This document shows, piece after piece, positions 7,501 to 11,668 of a stretch of DNA of 11,668 nt. The notes beneath the pieces were generated by a model. It searched no databases, was not told where the DNA came from, and was given only the letters and a program-made list of their open reading frames with translations. This DNA comes from an uncultured Opitutales bacterium (GTDB taxonomy: Bacteria > Verrucomicrobiota > Verrucomicrobiia > Opitutales > Intestinicryptomonadaceae). Every line of letters begins with the position of its first letter. The stretch's first letter is position 1. The stretch is taken from contig URAJ01000058.1 in NCBI GenBank assembly GCA_900545715.1, forward strand, positions 1 through 11,668, given 5' to 3'. The translations under genes were made by a program, and so were the position numbers.

Positions 7501-8299
7501 CAGCCCAAAAGTGTTCATACCGGTATTCCCGGGCACGAACTGCGAGTACGATACGGCGCGCGCGTTTGAATCCGCGGGCGCAATTGCCGACACTTTCGTT
7601 TTCAACAATCTCTCGGACGAAAAAGTTGCTGAGTCGATTGCGGAGATGAAACGGCGCATTGACGCTGCCCAAATCCTTATGATTCCGGGCGGATTCAGCG
7701 CGGGCGACGAGCCGGCGGGCTCCGGAAAATTCATAGCGGCAGTGTTTAGAAATCCGGCGCTTGCGGATGCTGTGATGTCGCTGCTAAAAGACCGCAAGGG
7801 CTTGATATTGGGCATATGCAACGGTTTTCAGGCGCTCATAAAATTGGGTCTTGTGCCGTTCGGCGAAGTTAGGGAGCTCGGTCCCGACAGTCCGACTCTC
7901 ACGTACAATAATATTTCGCGCCACGTATCAACCTACGTCAAAACGCGGGTTGCGAGCGTCCTTTCGCCATGGCTTTCGCAGTGCGAAGTCGGCGACGAGC
8001 ACGCAATACCCGTTTCCCACGGGGAAGGCAAATTCATCGCCCCCGAGAGCGTTATACAAAAGCTTGCGGCTAACGGACAAATCGCAACTCAGTACGTCGA
8101 TGCCAAAGGCGAGCCGTGCTCTTGCATACCGTTTAATCCCAACGGTTCAATGCATGCAATCGAGGGGATTACAAGTCCGGACGGCCTTGTTTTCGGCAAA
8201 ATGGGGCATAGCGAAAGGTTTGGAACTAATGTGGGAAAAAATATTGCCGGTAATAAAATACAGCCGATATTCTCGTCGGGAGTTTCCTATTTTAGATAA
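4565..8299 (+). CDS. purL: Phosphoribosylformylglycinamidine synthase, single-chain (large PurL)
   Basis: PurL converts FGAR, ATP and glutamine to FGAM in the fourth step of purine synthesis. From the ATG at 4565 it has 1244 residues, starting MIRRVFVE, which matches where related clostridial-type PurLs begin as I recall them; a TTG six codons upstream is the alternative. In order: a PurS-like N-terminal domain, the hallmark YWSDHCRHTTF (217-227), the first AIRS-like half with KNETHNHPTEIEPFGG (319-334) and DGIGGATGSSKDHTEHAL, then RCNDFGAGG, a second AIRS-like half containing GLGAAAIGGKDSMSGS, and a class I glutaminase domain from about 983. There the nucleophile is Cys1085 in GICNGFQ, with His1215 and Glu1217 in GHSERFG. 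All active-site elements are intact, so no separate PurQ or PurS is needed. It is monocistronic with a terminator. No purine riboswitch is seen. Confidence 0.96.
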   Translation: MIRRVFVEDKNGHCAGALLNDLKGNLNLKKLESVRVLQRYDIEGLDDEVYGRVKNLIFCEAPVENLYETDFPMESGETAFAIEYLPGQFDQRADSAEQCVQIVAFKRPKVACARVYVLKGALSEPEIAAVKNYLINSVDSREADMKMPESLERKPSPARDVQKIDGFISMQPAQIAELHKKMSLAMSVDDLEFCRKYFAETERRDPTITEIRVLDTYWSDHCRHTTFLTRLESVKIDEGKYSEAMEKSWKSYLKSREILGLDKKGKPICLMDVALIGMRRLRADGKLDDLEVSEEINAASIVVNVDIDGRPEEWLVMFKNETHNHPTEIEPFGGAATCLGGAIRDPLSGRSYVYQAMRVTGAGDPRTPFSETLPGKLPQKKIVIGAANGYSSYGNQIGLATGQVTEIYNPGYIAKRMEIGAVVAAAPRDMVVRGTPEKGDVILLVGGRTGRDGIGGATGSSKDHTEHALENSAEVQKGDAPMERKLQRLFRNPAASRLIKRCNDFGAGGVSVAIGELAPSLEINLDAVPKKYAGLDGTELAISESQERMAVVVSSADVKAYKKYAEEENLECTEVAVVTDTGRLVMKWRGGDIVNLSRAFLDTNGVTATASAEIVSPSENSPLTTPSNRAPGDTESWKEALSDLNSCCQRGLVERFDSSIGASAVLHPYGGKNLATPPNAMCSKIPLLKGDTKTGTLFAFGFNPDISIWSPYHGAMYAVLESFAKIAASGGDVTRIRLTFQEYFEKLRKDPKRWGKPLAALLGAYEAQMGLGAAAIGGKDSMSGSFNNIDVPPTLVSFAIVPCNVENVISPEFKKAGSRVAIIEIDRDDSLAPVWADALKKYSALFGAIKKGEILSAQVVGVGGIAAAVSKMCFGNSIGFSLDKNYGGDIFALNEGAIVVELADSAQASEIFAKLVGETVDSGKIFAGGSSIELSELYSAWTKPLEGVFATLAEPSQKGELLKPSYKLRAPNLARSKFASPKVFIPVFPGTNCEYDTARAFESAGAIADTFVFNNLSDEKVAESIAEMKRRIDAAQILMIPGGFSAGDEPAGSGKFIAAVFRNPALADAVMSLLKDRKGLILGICNGFQALIKLGLVPFGEVRELGPDSPTLTYNNISRHVSTYVKTRVASVLSPWLSQCEVGDEHAIPVSHGEGKFIAPESVIQKLAANGQIATQYVDAKGEPCSCIPFNPNGSMHAIEGITSPDGLVFGKMGHSERFGTNVGKNIAGNKIQPIFSSGVSYFR

Positions 8300-8313
8300 T
8301 AGCTTTGTTGCTT

Positions 8314-8351
8314 AAAAAAATTGCGCGGGAATTTTTCCCGCGCTTTTTTTT
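8314..8351 (+). terminator. Intrinsic terminator of purL
   Basis: GCGCGGGA (8323-8330) pairs with TCCCGCGC (8336-8343) around ATTTT, followed by eight T (8344-8351). An A-run at 8314-8320 could make it work on the minus strand too. Confidence 0.92.
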
Positions 8352-8370
8352 GCCGTAAGATGGTTACATA

Positions 8371-8429
8371 TTAGGCGCATCTATTTGCACCTAAAAGCAA
8401 TTGCGCCCCCTGTAAAAATATGGCGCAAT
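8371..8429. repeat. Two inverted repeats between purL and rpmA
   Basis: The first pairs TTAGG (8371-8375) and GCA (8377-8379) with TGC (8386-8388) and CCTAA (8390-8394), with one mismatch. The second pairs ATTGCGCC (8400-8407) with GGCGCAAT (8422-8429) across a 14-nt loop. They lie between the two convergent terminators and have no poly-T tail, so they are not obvious terminators. Confidence 0.45.
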
Positions 8430-8455
8430 CTGAGGCGATAAGGCAAAGAAGGCAT

Positions 8456-8481
8456 AAAAAAAGCCGCTAAAAAGCGGCTTT
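8456..8481 (-). terminator. Intrinsic terminator of the rplU-rpmA operon
   Basis: AAAGCCGC (8460-8467) pairs with GCGGCTTT (8474-8481) around a 6-nt loop. On the minus strand it is followed by a T-run (A-run at 8456-8462 on the plus strand), about 20 bases after the rpmA stop. Confidence 0.9.
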
Positions 8482-8500
8482 ACATTTTTTTTAAAAAAAA

Positions 8501-8749
8501 CTATTCGGCTGCGAGCACGGAAACTTTTCTGTGCGCTCCGTCCCACTTTACAGTTCCGTCAACGAGGGCGAAGAGGGTGTAATCCCTTCCCATTCCGACG
8601 TTCTTTCCGGGGTGGATTTTCGTGCCGCACTGGCGGAGTATTATGTTGCCAGCCAAAACGTATTCGTCGCCGTATTTCTTGACGCCGCGACGCTGCGCGT
8701 TGGAATCGCGCCCGTTTCTTGAAGTACCCTGTCCTTTTTTATGTGCCAT
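8501..8749 (-). CDS. rpmA: 50S ribosomal protein L27 (bL27)
   Basis: The 82-residue product is a typical bL27. It starts [29 protein letters not shown], the flexible N-terminal arm that reaches the peptidyl transferase centre, and continues with [29 protein letters not shown]. The protein starts directly with MAHKKG, so it lacks the cleaved N-terminal extension found in Firmicutes, which fits a Gram-negative host. It follows rplU after 18 bp with an AAAGGA ribosome-binding site, and its terminator closes the operon. The usual third neighbour, the GTPase gene obgE, is absent on this side. Confidence 0.98.
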   Translation of the reverse strand: MAHKKGQGTSRNGRDSNAQRRGVKKYGDEYVLAGNIILRQCGTKIHPGKNVGMGRDYTLFALVDGTVKWDGAHRKVSVLAAE

Positions 8750-8767
8750 GTGGTGGATCCTTTCTTT

Positions 8768-9082
8768 TTACGCCTTTATGGATTCGACTTTTATGACGGA
8801 AAGCTCCTGGCGATGCCCGCGCTTGCGTTCATAGCGCTTCCTGCGGTGCTTTTTGATTATTACCACTTTCTTCCCGCGCTTGTTTTCGAGAATCTTGGCC
8901 GAAACGCTCGCGCCGTCCACATACGGAGCTCCAAATTTGGCGGCTTCTCCGTCACCGACCATAAGCACTTCCTTGATTTCAACTGTGTCTCCGGCGTTCG
9001 TGCCCGCAAAGCGGTTTACGAAAAGAATGTCGCCTTCTTTTACGGTCAGCTGTTTCCCTTGAATTTTGATTGTAGCTTTCAT
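8768..9082 (-). CDS. rplU: 50S ribosomal protein L21 (bL21)
   Basis: The 104-residue protein matches bL21. It begins [18 protein letters not shown] and has the typical [16 protein letters not shown] block. The conserved basic [30 protein letters not shown] segment, which contacts 23S rRNA, precedes a C-terminal strand. It is the first gene of the rplU-rpmA operon, the standard pairing. The region upstream is rich in inverted repeats, including AAGCG (9101-9105) with CGCTT (9116-9120) just before the start, which could be part of an autoregulatory leader. No strong Shine-Dalgarno is visible before the ATG at 9082. Confidence 0.97.
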   Translation of the reverse strand: MKATIKIQGKQLTVKEGDILFVNRFAGTNAGDTVEIKEVLMVGDGEAAKFGAPYVDGASVSAKILENKRGKKVVIIKKHRRKRYERKRGHRQELSVIKVESIKA

Positions 9083-9128
9083 TGTGTTTAAATTGTCAAA
9101 AAGCGAACAAATAAACGCTTATTTTATT

Positions 9129-9208
9129 AGCTTGCAAGTTTATTTTTAGGTATCTGCCTAAAAAAGTAATTTTGTGATTTATTCCATAAAAAATTTTTTA
9201 TGCAAGCT
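9129..9208. promoter_or_regulatory. Nested inverted repeats in the rplU / GPP34-like divergent region
   Basis: An outer pair AGCTTGCA (9129-9136) and TGCAAGCT (9201-9208) encloses two inner inverted repeats. These are TTTTTAGG (9143-9150) with CCTAAAAA (9157-9164), and the perfect 18-bp palindrome CATAAAAAATTTTTTATG (9185-9202), which shares two bases with the outer arm. As RNA this could fold into a three-way junction; as DNA it could hold operators. Its presence argues that the frame upstream of 9255 is not coding. The role is inferred. Confidence 0.45.
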
Positions 9209-9254
9209 CTTTATTGATTTTTTTCAATTTTCGTGGCAAATATCTTTGAGAAAA

Positions 9255-9863
9255 ATGTATTTAATATCGGAAGAGTTAGTTTTGGCGATGCTTTCGGATT
9301 CTGGATTTAGCGTCCTCGACTCCGACGACGACTCGCTGTCGCGTTCGTACGCGGCGGCGGCAGCAGCCGATATGCTGCTAAGTGGCGCCGCAAAATCCGA
9401 CGGGGAACGCATATCGCCGAGCGGAGGGGCTTCCGCGCGGACTCTGCCCGGAAAATTCGCATCTTTCATAGAAAAAGATTCTACCGTTCCCGACGCCCTA
9501 CGCCTCCTTGAAAAAAATGCCGGCGAGATAGAATCCCTTTGCATAAAAAACCTCTTGGAAAAAAAATCCATAAAAATGGCCAAAACTTTCGGTTTTTTCG
9601 GAAGGGAAGTCTTAAAAGCCGTTGACAAGCAGGCTCCAAAGGAGCTTAGGCAAAAAATATGCCTAGCTCTCGCCTCTCCGATGGACAAATGCCCGGAAAA
9701 AATTGCCGGCGCTATATGGGCGCTTTCGCGTGGAAATCTCGCAAGGGTAGCGCTTTCACGTGGGCAGTTAAAAAAATACCGCGCGGTTTTTTTAGAAATC
9801 GCCGCTAATTTCGAAAAAAGATTTGCAATCGCAGGCAATGCTGCGACGCCGCTTTCTGATTAG
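9255..9863 (+). CDS. GPP34-like (GOLPH3-like) domain protein
   Basis: From the ATG at 9255 the product has 202 residues. The pattern resembles GPP34/GOLPH3 proteins, which in eukaryotes bind phosphatidylinositol 4-phosphate on Golgi membranes and whose bacterial members are uncharacterised. An N-terminal YLISEELVLAMLSDSGF (usual form LxxELLLLxLDDxxG) is followed by an Ala-rich helix (SYAAAAAADMLLSG) and a helical segment ending in NLLEKKSIKMAKTFGFFGREVLKA. Then come a helix with ELRQKICLALASP, a PEKIAGAIWALSRGNLARVAL block and a basic helix LKKYRAVFLEIAANFEKRF. The match is by pattern, not alignment, so an unrelated helical protein is possible. A GTG at 9174 would add 27 residues but runs through palindromic DNA. 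There is no signal peptide or membrane helix. It stands alone on its strand. Confidence 0.6.
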   Translation: MYLISEELVLAMLSDSGFSVLDSDDDSLSRSYAAAAAADMLLSGAAKSDGERISPSGGASARTLPGKFASFIEKDSTVPDALRLLEKNAGEIESLCIKNLLEKKSIKMAKTFGFFGREVLKAVDKQAPKELRQKICLALASPMDKCPEKIAGAIWALSRGNLARVALSRGQLKKYRAVFLEIAANFEKRFAIAGNAATPLSD

Positions 9864-9972
9864 CTTTTTTAGTTCCTTTTTGTAAACTCTATCGGCGTCC
9901 AACTAAGAAACGACGCGGCAGCTGATTTTTTTGCGCTTCTTTGCCTACTTTATTCTGCTCCCTCTACGTCAG

Positions 9973-10001
9973 GGGAAAATGCGATATTTTTTCCCGTTTT
10001 T
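9973..10001 (+). terminator. Weak terminator candidate downstream of the GPP34-like gene
   Basis: GGGAAAA (9973-9979) can pair with TTTTCCC (9989-9995), followed after one G by five T (9997-10001). It is 110 bases past the stop and AT-rich, so only a candidate. Confidence 0.35.
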
Positions 10002-10126
10002 CACTTTTTCTATAAAGCAATCTCTTTTGATTTTACCGCGGCAAGATACGCATAGCCGGTTCGCGCGCGGGGACTCTTTATGCCCAGCGATAAAATGTGA
10101 AAATATCCAGGGCGCGTTTGCGCGAC

Positions 10127-10156
10127 TTGATAATTAACTGTGCAAACATTTATAAC
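10127..10156 (+). promoter_or_regulatory. Near-consensus sigma-70-type promoter in a gene-free gap
   Basis: TTGATA (10127-10132) and TATAAC (10151-10156) each match the consensus at five of six bases and are 18 bp apart. No convincing protein gene follows, so it may drive a non-coding RNA. Confidence 0.5.
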
Positions 10157-10162
10157 GTGTCG

Positions 10163-10363
10163 GCATAACGAGCGGAAATTGCAGAGATTTTACACTCCTA
10201 AAAAAATTTTTAGCGTTTTTTACGTAAAAAAATTCCGCGCTCTCAAATTTTCTTTAAACAAAAACGTTTCGCAATTTTCAGATTTTTTTAATGGATTTTG
10301 CCTATCCCGAATTTTTTTGTATGAAAAATTTTTTGTCTGAAAAATCTATCGGGAGGATTTTTT
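10163..10363 (+). ncRNA. Candidate ~200-nt intergenic RNA
   Basis: This is the stretch between the expected start of the promoter at 10127-10156 and a terminator-like structure: CCTATCCCGA (10301-10310) can pair with TCGGGAGG (10349-10356) with a 2-nt bulge, followed by GATTTTTT. It contains palindromes CTAAAAAAATTTTTAG (10198-10213) and TTTTTTACGTAAAAAA (10216-10231) and a 17-bp T-rich direct repeat (10311-10345). It has only tiny, low-quality ORFs and matches no RNA family I know (not tmRNA, RNase P or SRP RNA). The rest of the 9864-10402 gap shows nothing else. Existence is inferred from the signals only. Confidence 0.3.
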
Positions 10364-10402
10364 AAAAGGGGCAAAGCGAGTGTTAAGAGCAAATAAAAAA
10401 TA

Positions 10403-10873
10403 TCAGCGTTTAAATTCCAAAACGCATATTGCGGAGGAGTCGGGCGCAACGCCGATACCCATTTTGCCCGTAAAATAACTCGATTTGAGCTCTACAGATT
10501 GGGCGGTAGAATGATTTTCTTTGTCGAAATTTCCAAGTCGTGTGGGTGAGGGCAACTCGAGCGCCGCGCAAATGAGAAGCGCGGCTGCAGACGCGAGCGC
10601 AGTGGCTGCCGCCCATTCGGCACGCGCATTGCAGGCGATTTTTTTCTTTGCGGGATTTAGAGGGTTTGGCACTCCGTCCAATTCTTGAAGCGTGGGCTCG
10701 CGCCCGTATATTTTGCATGTCGCGGCGTAAATTTTGCATTCTCGATAAAATATACGCGCCATTTCGCGGTCTTGCCTTATGCATTTTGAAAGCTCGATTT
10801 TTTCTTCGGGTGTGGCTTCGTTGTCGAGATATGCCGAAACAAGCTCCTCAAACTTCTCCTTGGAAATCTTCAC
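10403..10873 (-). CDS. Putative single-pass membrane anti-sigma factor
   Basis: The gene begins with GTG 18 bp after the ECF sigma stop and encodes 156 residues. The cytoplasmic N-terminus (EELVSAYLDNEATPEEKIEL) has the short-helix pattern seen at the start of many anti-sigma domains. The helices to about residue 60 contain C46 and C53 (RECKIYAATCK) but not the HxxxCxxC zinc motif of ZAS-type anti-sigmas. A membrane helix at about residues 86-105 (EWAAATALASAAALLICAAL) leads to a 50-residue outer tail ending VLEFKR. It would hold the sigma factor at the membrane until a signal triggers release. Assignment rests mainly on context (operon with sigma) and topology. The tail is too short for a FecR domain. 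No strong Shine-Dalgarno is seen, so translation may be coupled to the sigma gene. Confidence 0.7.
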   Translation of the reverse strand: MKISKEKFEELVSAYLDNEATPEEKIELSKCIRQDREMARIFYRECKIYAATCKIYGREPTLQELDGVPNPLNPAKKKIACNARAEWAAATALASAAALLICAALELPSPTRLGNFDKENHSTAQSVELKSSYFTGKMGIGVAPDSSAICVLEFKR

Positions 10874-10891
10874 GATAGAAATCTCGCATGG

Positions 10892-11491
10892 TTAGCTTCT
10901 CTTTTCAAGCTCGATTCTCAAAAATTCCCTCGCGCGCGAAAGCCTGCTTTTGACCGTTCCTACGCTTATGTCCAGGCGCTCGGAAATTTCTTCGTAGCTT
11001 AAATCTTCCGCCACCCTCAGCCTTATCACTTCGGAATATTTTGGGGGAAGGGCTGCCATCGCGGCGGGGATACCTGTGATGAACTCGCTCGATTCAGCCT
11101 CTTCCGCGGGGGTGTCGTCCTCGCCTGGTATGATGTCGCAAAACCTCACGTCCTCGTTTTCGGCGATTGGGGATTCGAGCGACACCGACTGCGAGCGTTT
11201 CCGCCTCCACCAATACCAGTGCTTGTTTCTGGCAAGGTTGGTTGCGATATGGTATAGCCAAGTCGATATGGAACAGTCGCCCCTAAAGTTGCAGAGGCTT
11301 TTTCTCGCGCGCAAAAAGGTGTCTTGGGCTACTTCTTCGGCGTCTTGGCGGTTGTCCAGCAGCCCGTTGGCCCTGTTGTATATTTTTTCCCAGTTTGATT
11401 GAACCAACTCGTTGAAGGCGCAATCGTCGCCGCTTTTAAGTCTGCTTAAAGTATTGTCTGGATTTTGATTGGCGCTCGTTGCGGCATTCAT
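10892..11491 (-). CDS. ECF-type RNA polymerase sigma factor
   Basis: The 199-residue protein has the two ECF domains. Region 2 spans about 28-100, with DAEEVAQDTFLRA (50-62) binding the core polymerase and STWLYHIATNLARNK followed by a WYWWRRKR stretch (92-99) for -10 recognition. An acidic linker (about 105-135) leads to region 4, LPPKYSEVIRLRVAEDLSYEEISERL, with the helix-turn-helix ISVGTVKSRLSRARE for the -35. I chose the ATG at 11491 because AAAGGTG lies six bases upstream; a GTG at 11500 would use AAGGGAAAGG and add three residues. It would direct polymerase to an extracytoplasmic-stress or surface regulon. A sigma-E-like promoter precedes it, and a putative membrane anti-sigma gene follows 18 bp downstream. 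Confidence 0.95.
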   Translation of the reverse strand: MNAATSANQNPDNTLSRLKSGDDCAFNELVQSNWEKIYNRANGLLDNRQDAEEVAQDTFLRARKSLCNFRGDCSISTWLYHIATNLARNKHWYWWRRKRSQSVSLESPIAENEDVRFCDIIPGEDDTPAEEAESSEFITGIPAAMAALPPKYSEVIRLRVAEDLSYEEISERLDISVGTVKSRLSRAREFLRIELEKRS

Positions 11492-11523
11492 ATATTGCAC
11501 CTTTCCCTTGTTATATTTTATTT

Positions 11524-11551
11524 TTAGACAGGAATTATTTTGTCTTGTTCC
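11524..11551 (-). promoter_or_regulatory. ECF (sigma-E-class) promoter upstream of the sigma operon
   Basis: On the minus strand GGAAC (11547-11551) is followed after 17 bp by GTCTAA (11524-11529). This is the same architecture as sigma-E promoters (GGAACTT, 15 bp, GTCTGA). Transcription would start near 11517, about 26 nt before the ATG at 11491, consistent with autoregulation by the sigma factor encoded next. The remaining 11552-11668 is very AT-rich with no gene seen. Confidence 0.6.
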
Positions 11552-11668
11552 ATTTTCCTTCTATTGGCAATTTCTTGCTTGGATAATAATGAACAATAAA
11601 AATTTTATTTCTATATTATATATATTTTTTTAAAAAATAAAAGAAAATAATTTTATTAAATAAATATG

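Noticed and set aside
9174..9254. 27-residue N-terminal extension of the GPP34-like protein from a GTG
   Set aside because: It would be encoded by a nested palindrome region, and the GPP34-like pattern starts right at the ATG at 9255.
9931..10340. Two plus-strand ORFs of 68 and 66 residues in the gap before the sigma operon
   Set aside because: They are low complexity, lack ribosome-binding sites and run through palindromes, and the second starts upstream of the predicted transcription start.
9864..10402. tRNA, tmRNA, SRP RNA or RNase P RNA in the large gap
   Set aside because: None of the conserved sequence signatures (T-loop with acceptor stem, CCA end, RNase P core) could be found on either strand.
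1..11668. CRISPR array, insertion sequence or prophage genes
   Set aside because: No regularly spaced repeats, transposase, integrase or terminal inverted repeats are visible; the only tandem repeat is the two-copy 21-bp unit at 179-220.

Overview
The window looks like a chromosomal segment of a moderate-GC bacterium with AT-rich intergenic regions. My best guess is Verrucomicrobiota (Opitutales-like, possibly gut-associated). The clues are an ECF sigma factor carrying a WYWWRRKR segment, paired with a short single-pass anti-sigma protein, a Gram-negative-type outer-membrane protein, and a long single-chain PurL of the kind I associate with Clostridia and Bacteroidales. This placement is inference; there is no rRNA or marker comparison here.

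Left part (1-3527). A secreted protein (minus strand) runs off the left edge. Its promoter would start transcription exactly at its ATG (leaderless), behind a tandem 21-bp repeat. Next is hpf (minus) with a textbook terminator, then a divergent intergenic region and a plus-strand run: an SDR oxidoreductase, a 47-residue membrane protein whose stop codon directly abuts the next start, and gpsA (glycerol-3-phosphate dehydrogenase), closed by hairpins and an intrinsic terminator. Between that terminator and a second, stronger terminator pair lies about 315 bp that may hold a tiny membrane-protein gene.

Middle (3528-9082). A signal-peptide beta-barrel-like protein (minus) diverges from purL (plus, purine synthesis, 1244 residues). 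purL converges on the rplU-rpmA ribosomal-protein operon (minus). The purL/rpmA gap has a terminator for each side and further inverted repeats.

Right part (9083-11668). A structured 172-bp intergenic region precedes a protein that resembles the GPP34 (GOLPH3-like) family. A 540-bp AT-rich gap follows; it holds no convincing protein gene but has a near-consensus promoter and a terminator-like structure that could bound a ~200-nt RNA. Last is a minus-strand operon of an ECF sigma factor and its putative membrane anti-sigma factor. Upstream of the sigma gene is a sequence matching the sigma-E-class promoter (GGAAC, 17 nt, GTCTAA), which suggests autoregulation.

Most of the genes are core housekeeping (ribosome hibernation, phospholipid precursor, purine synthesis, ribosomal proteins). 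The less ordinary material is the small membrane ORFs, the GPP34-like protein, the ECF operon and the structured intergenic regions. I see no CRISPR array, insertion sequence, tRNA or rRNA.
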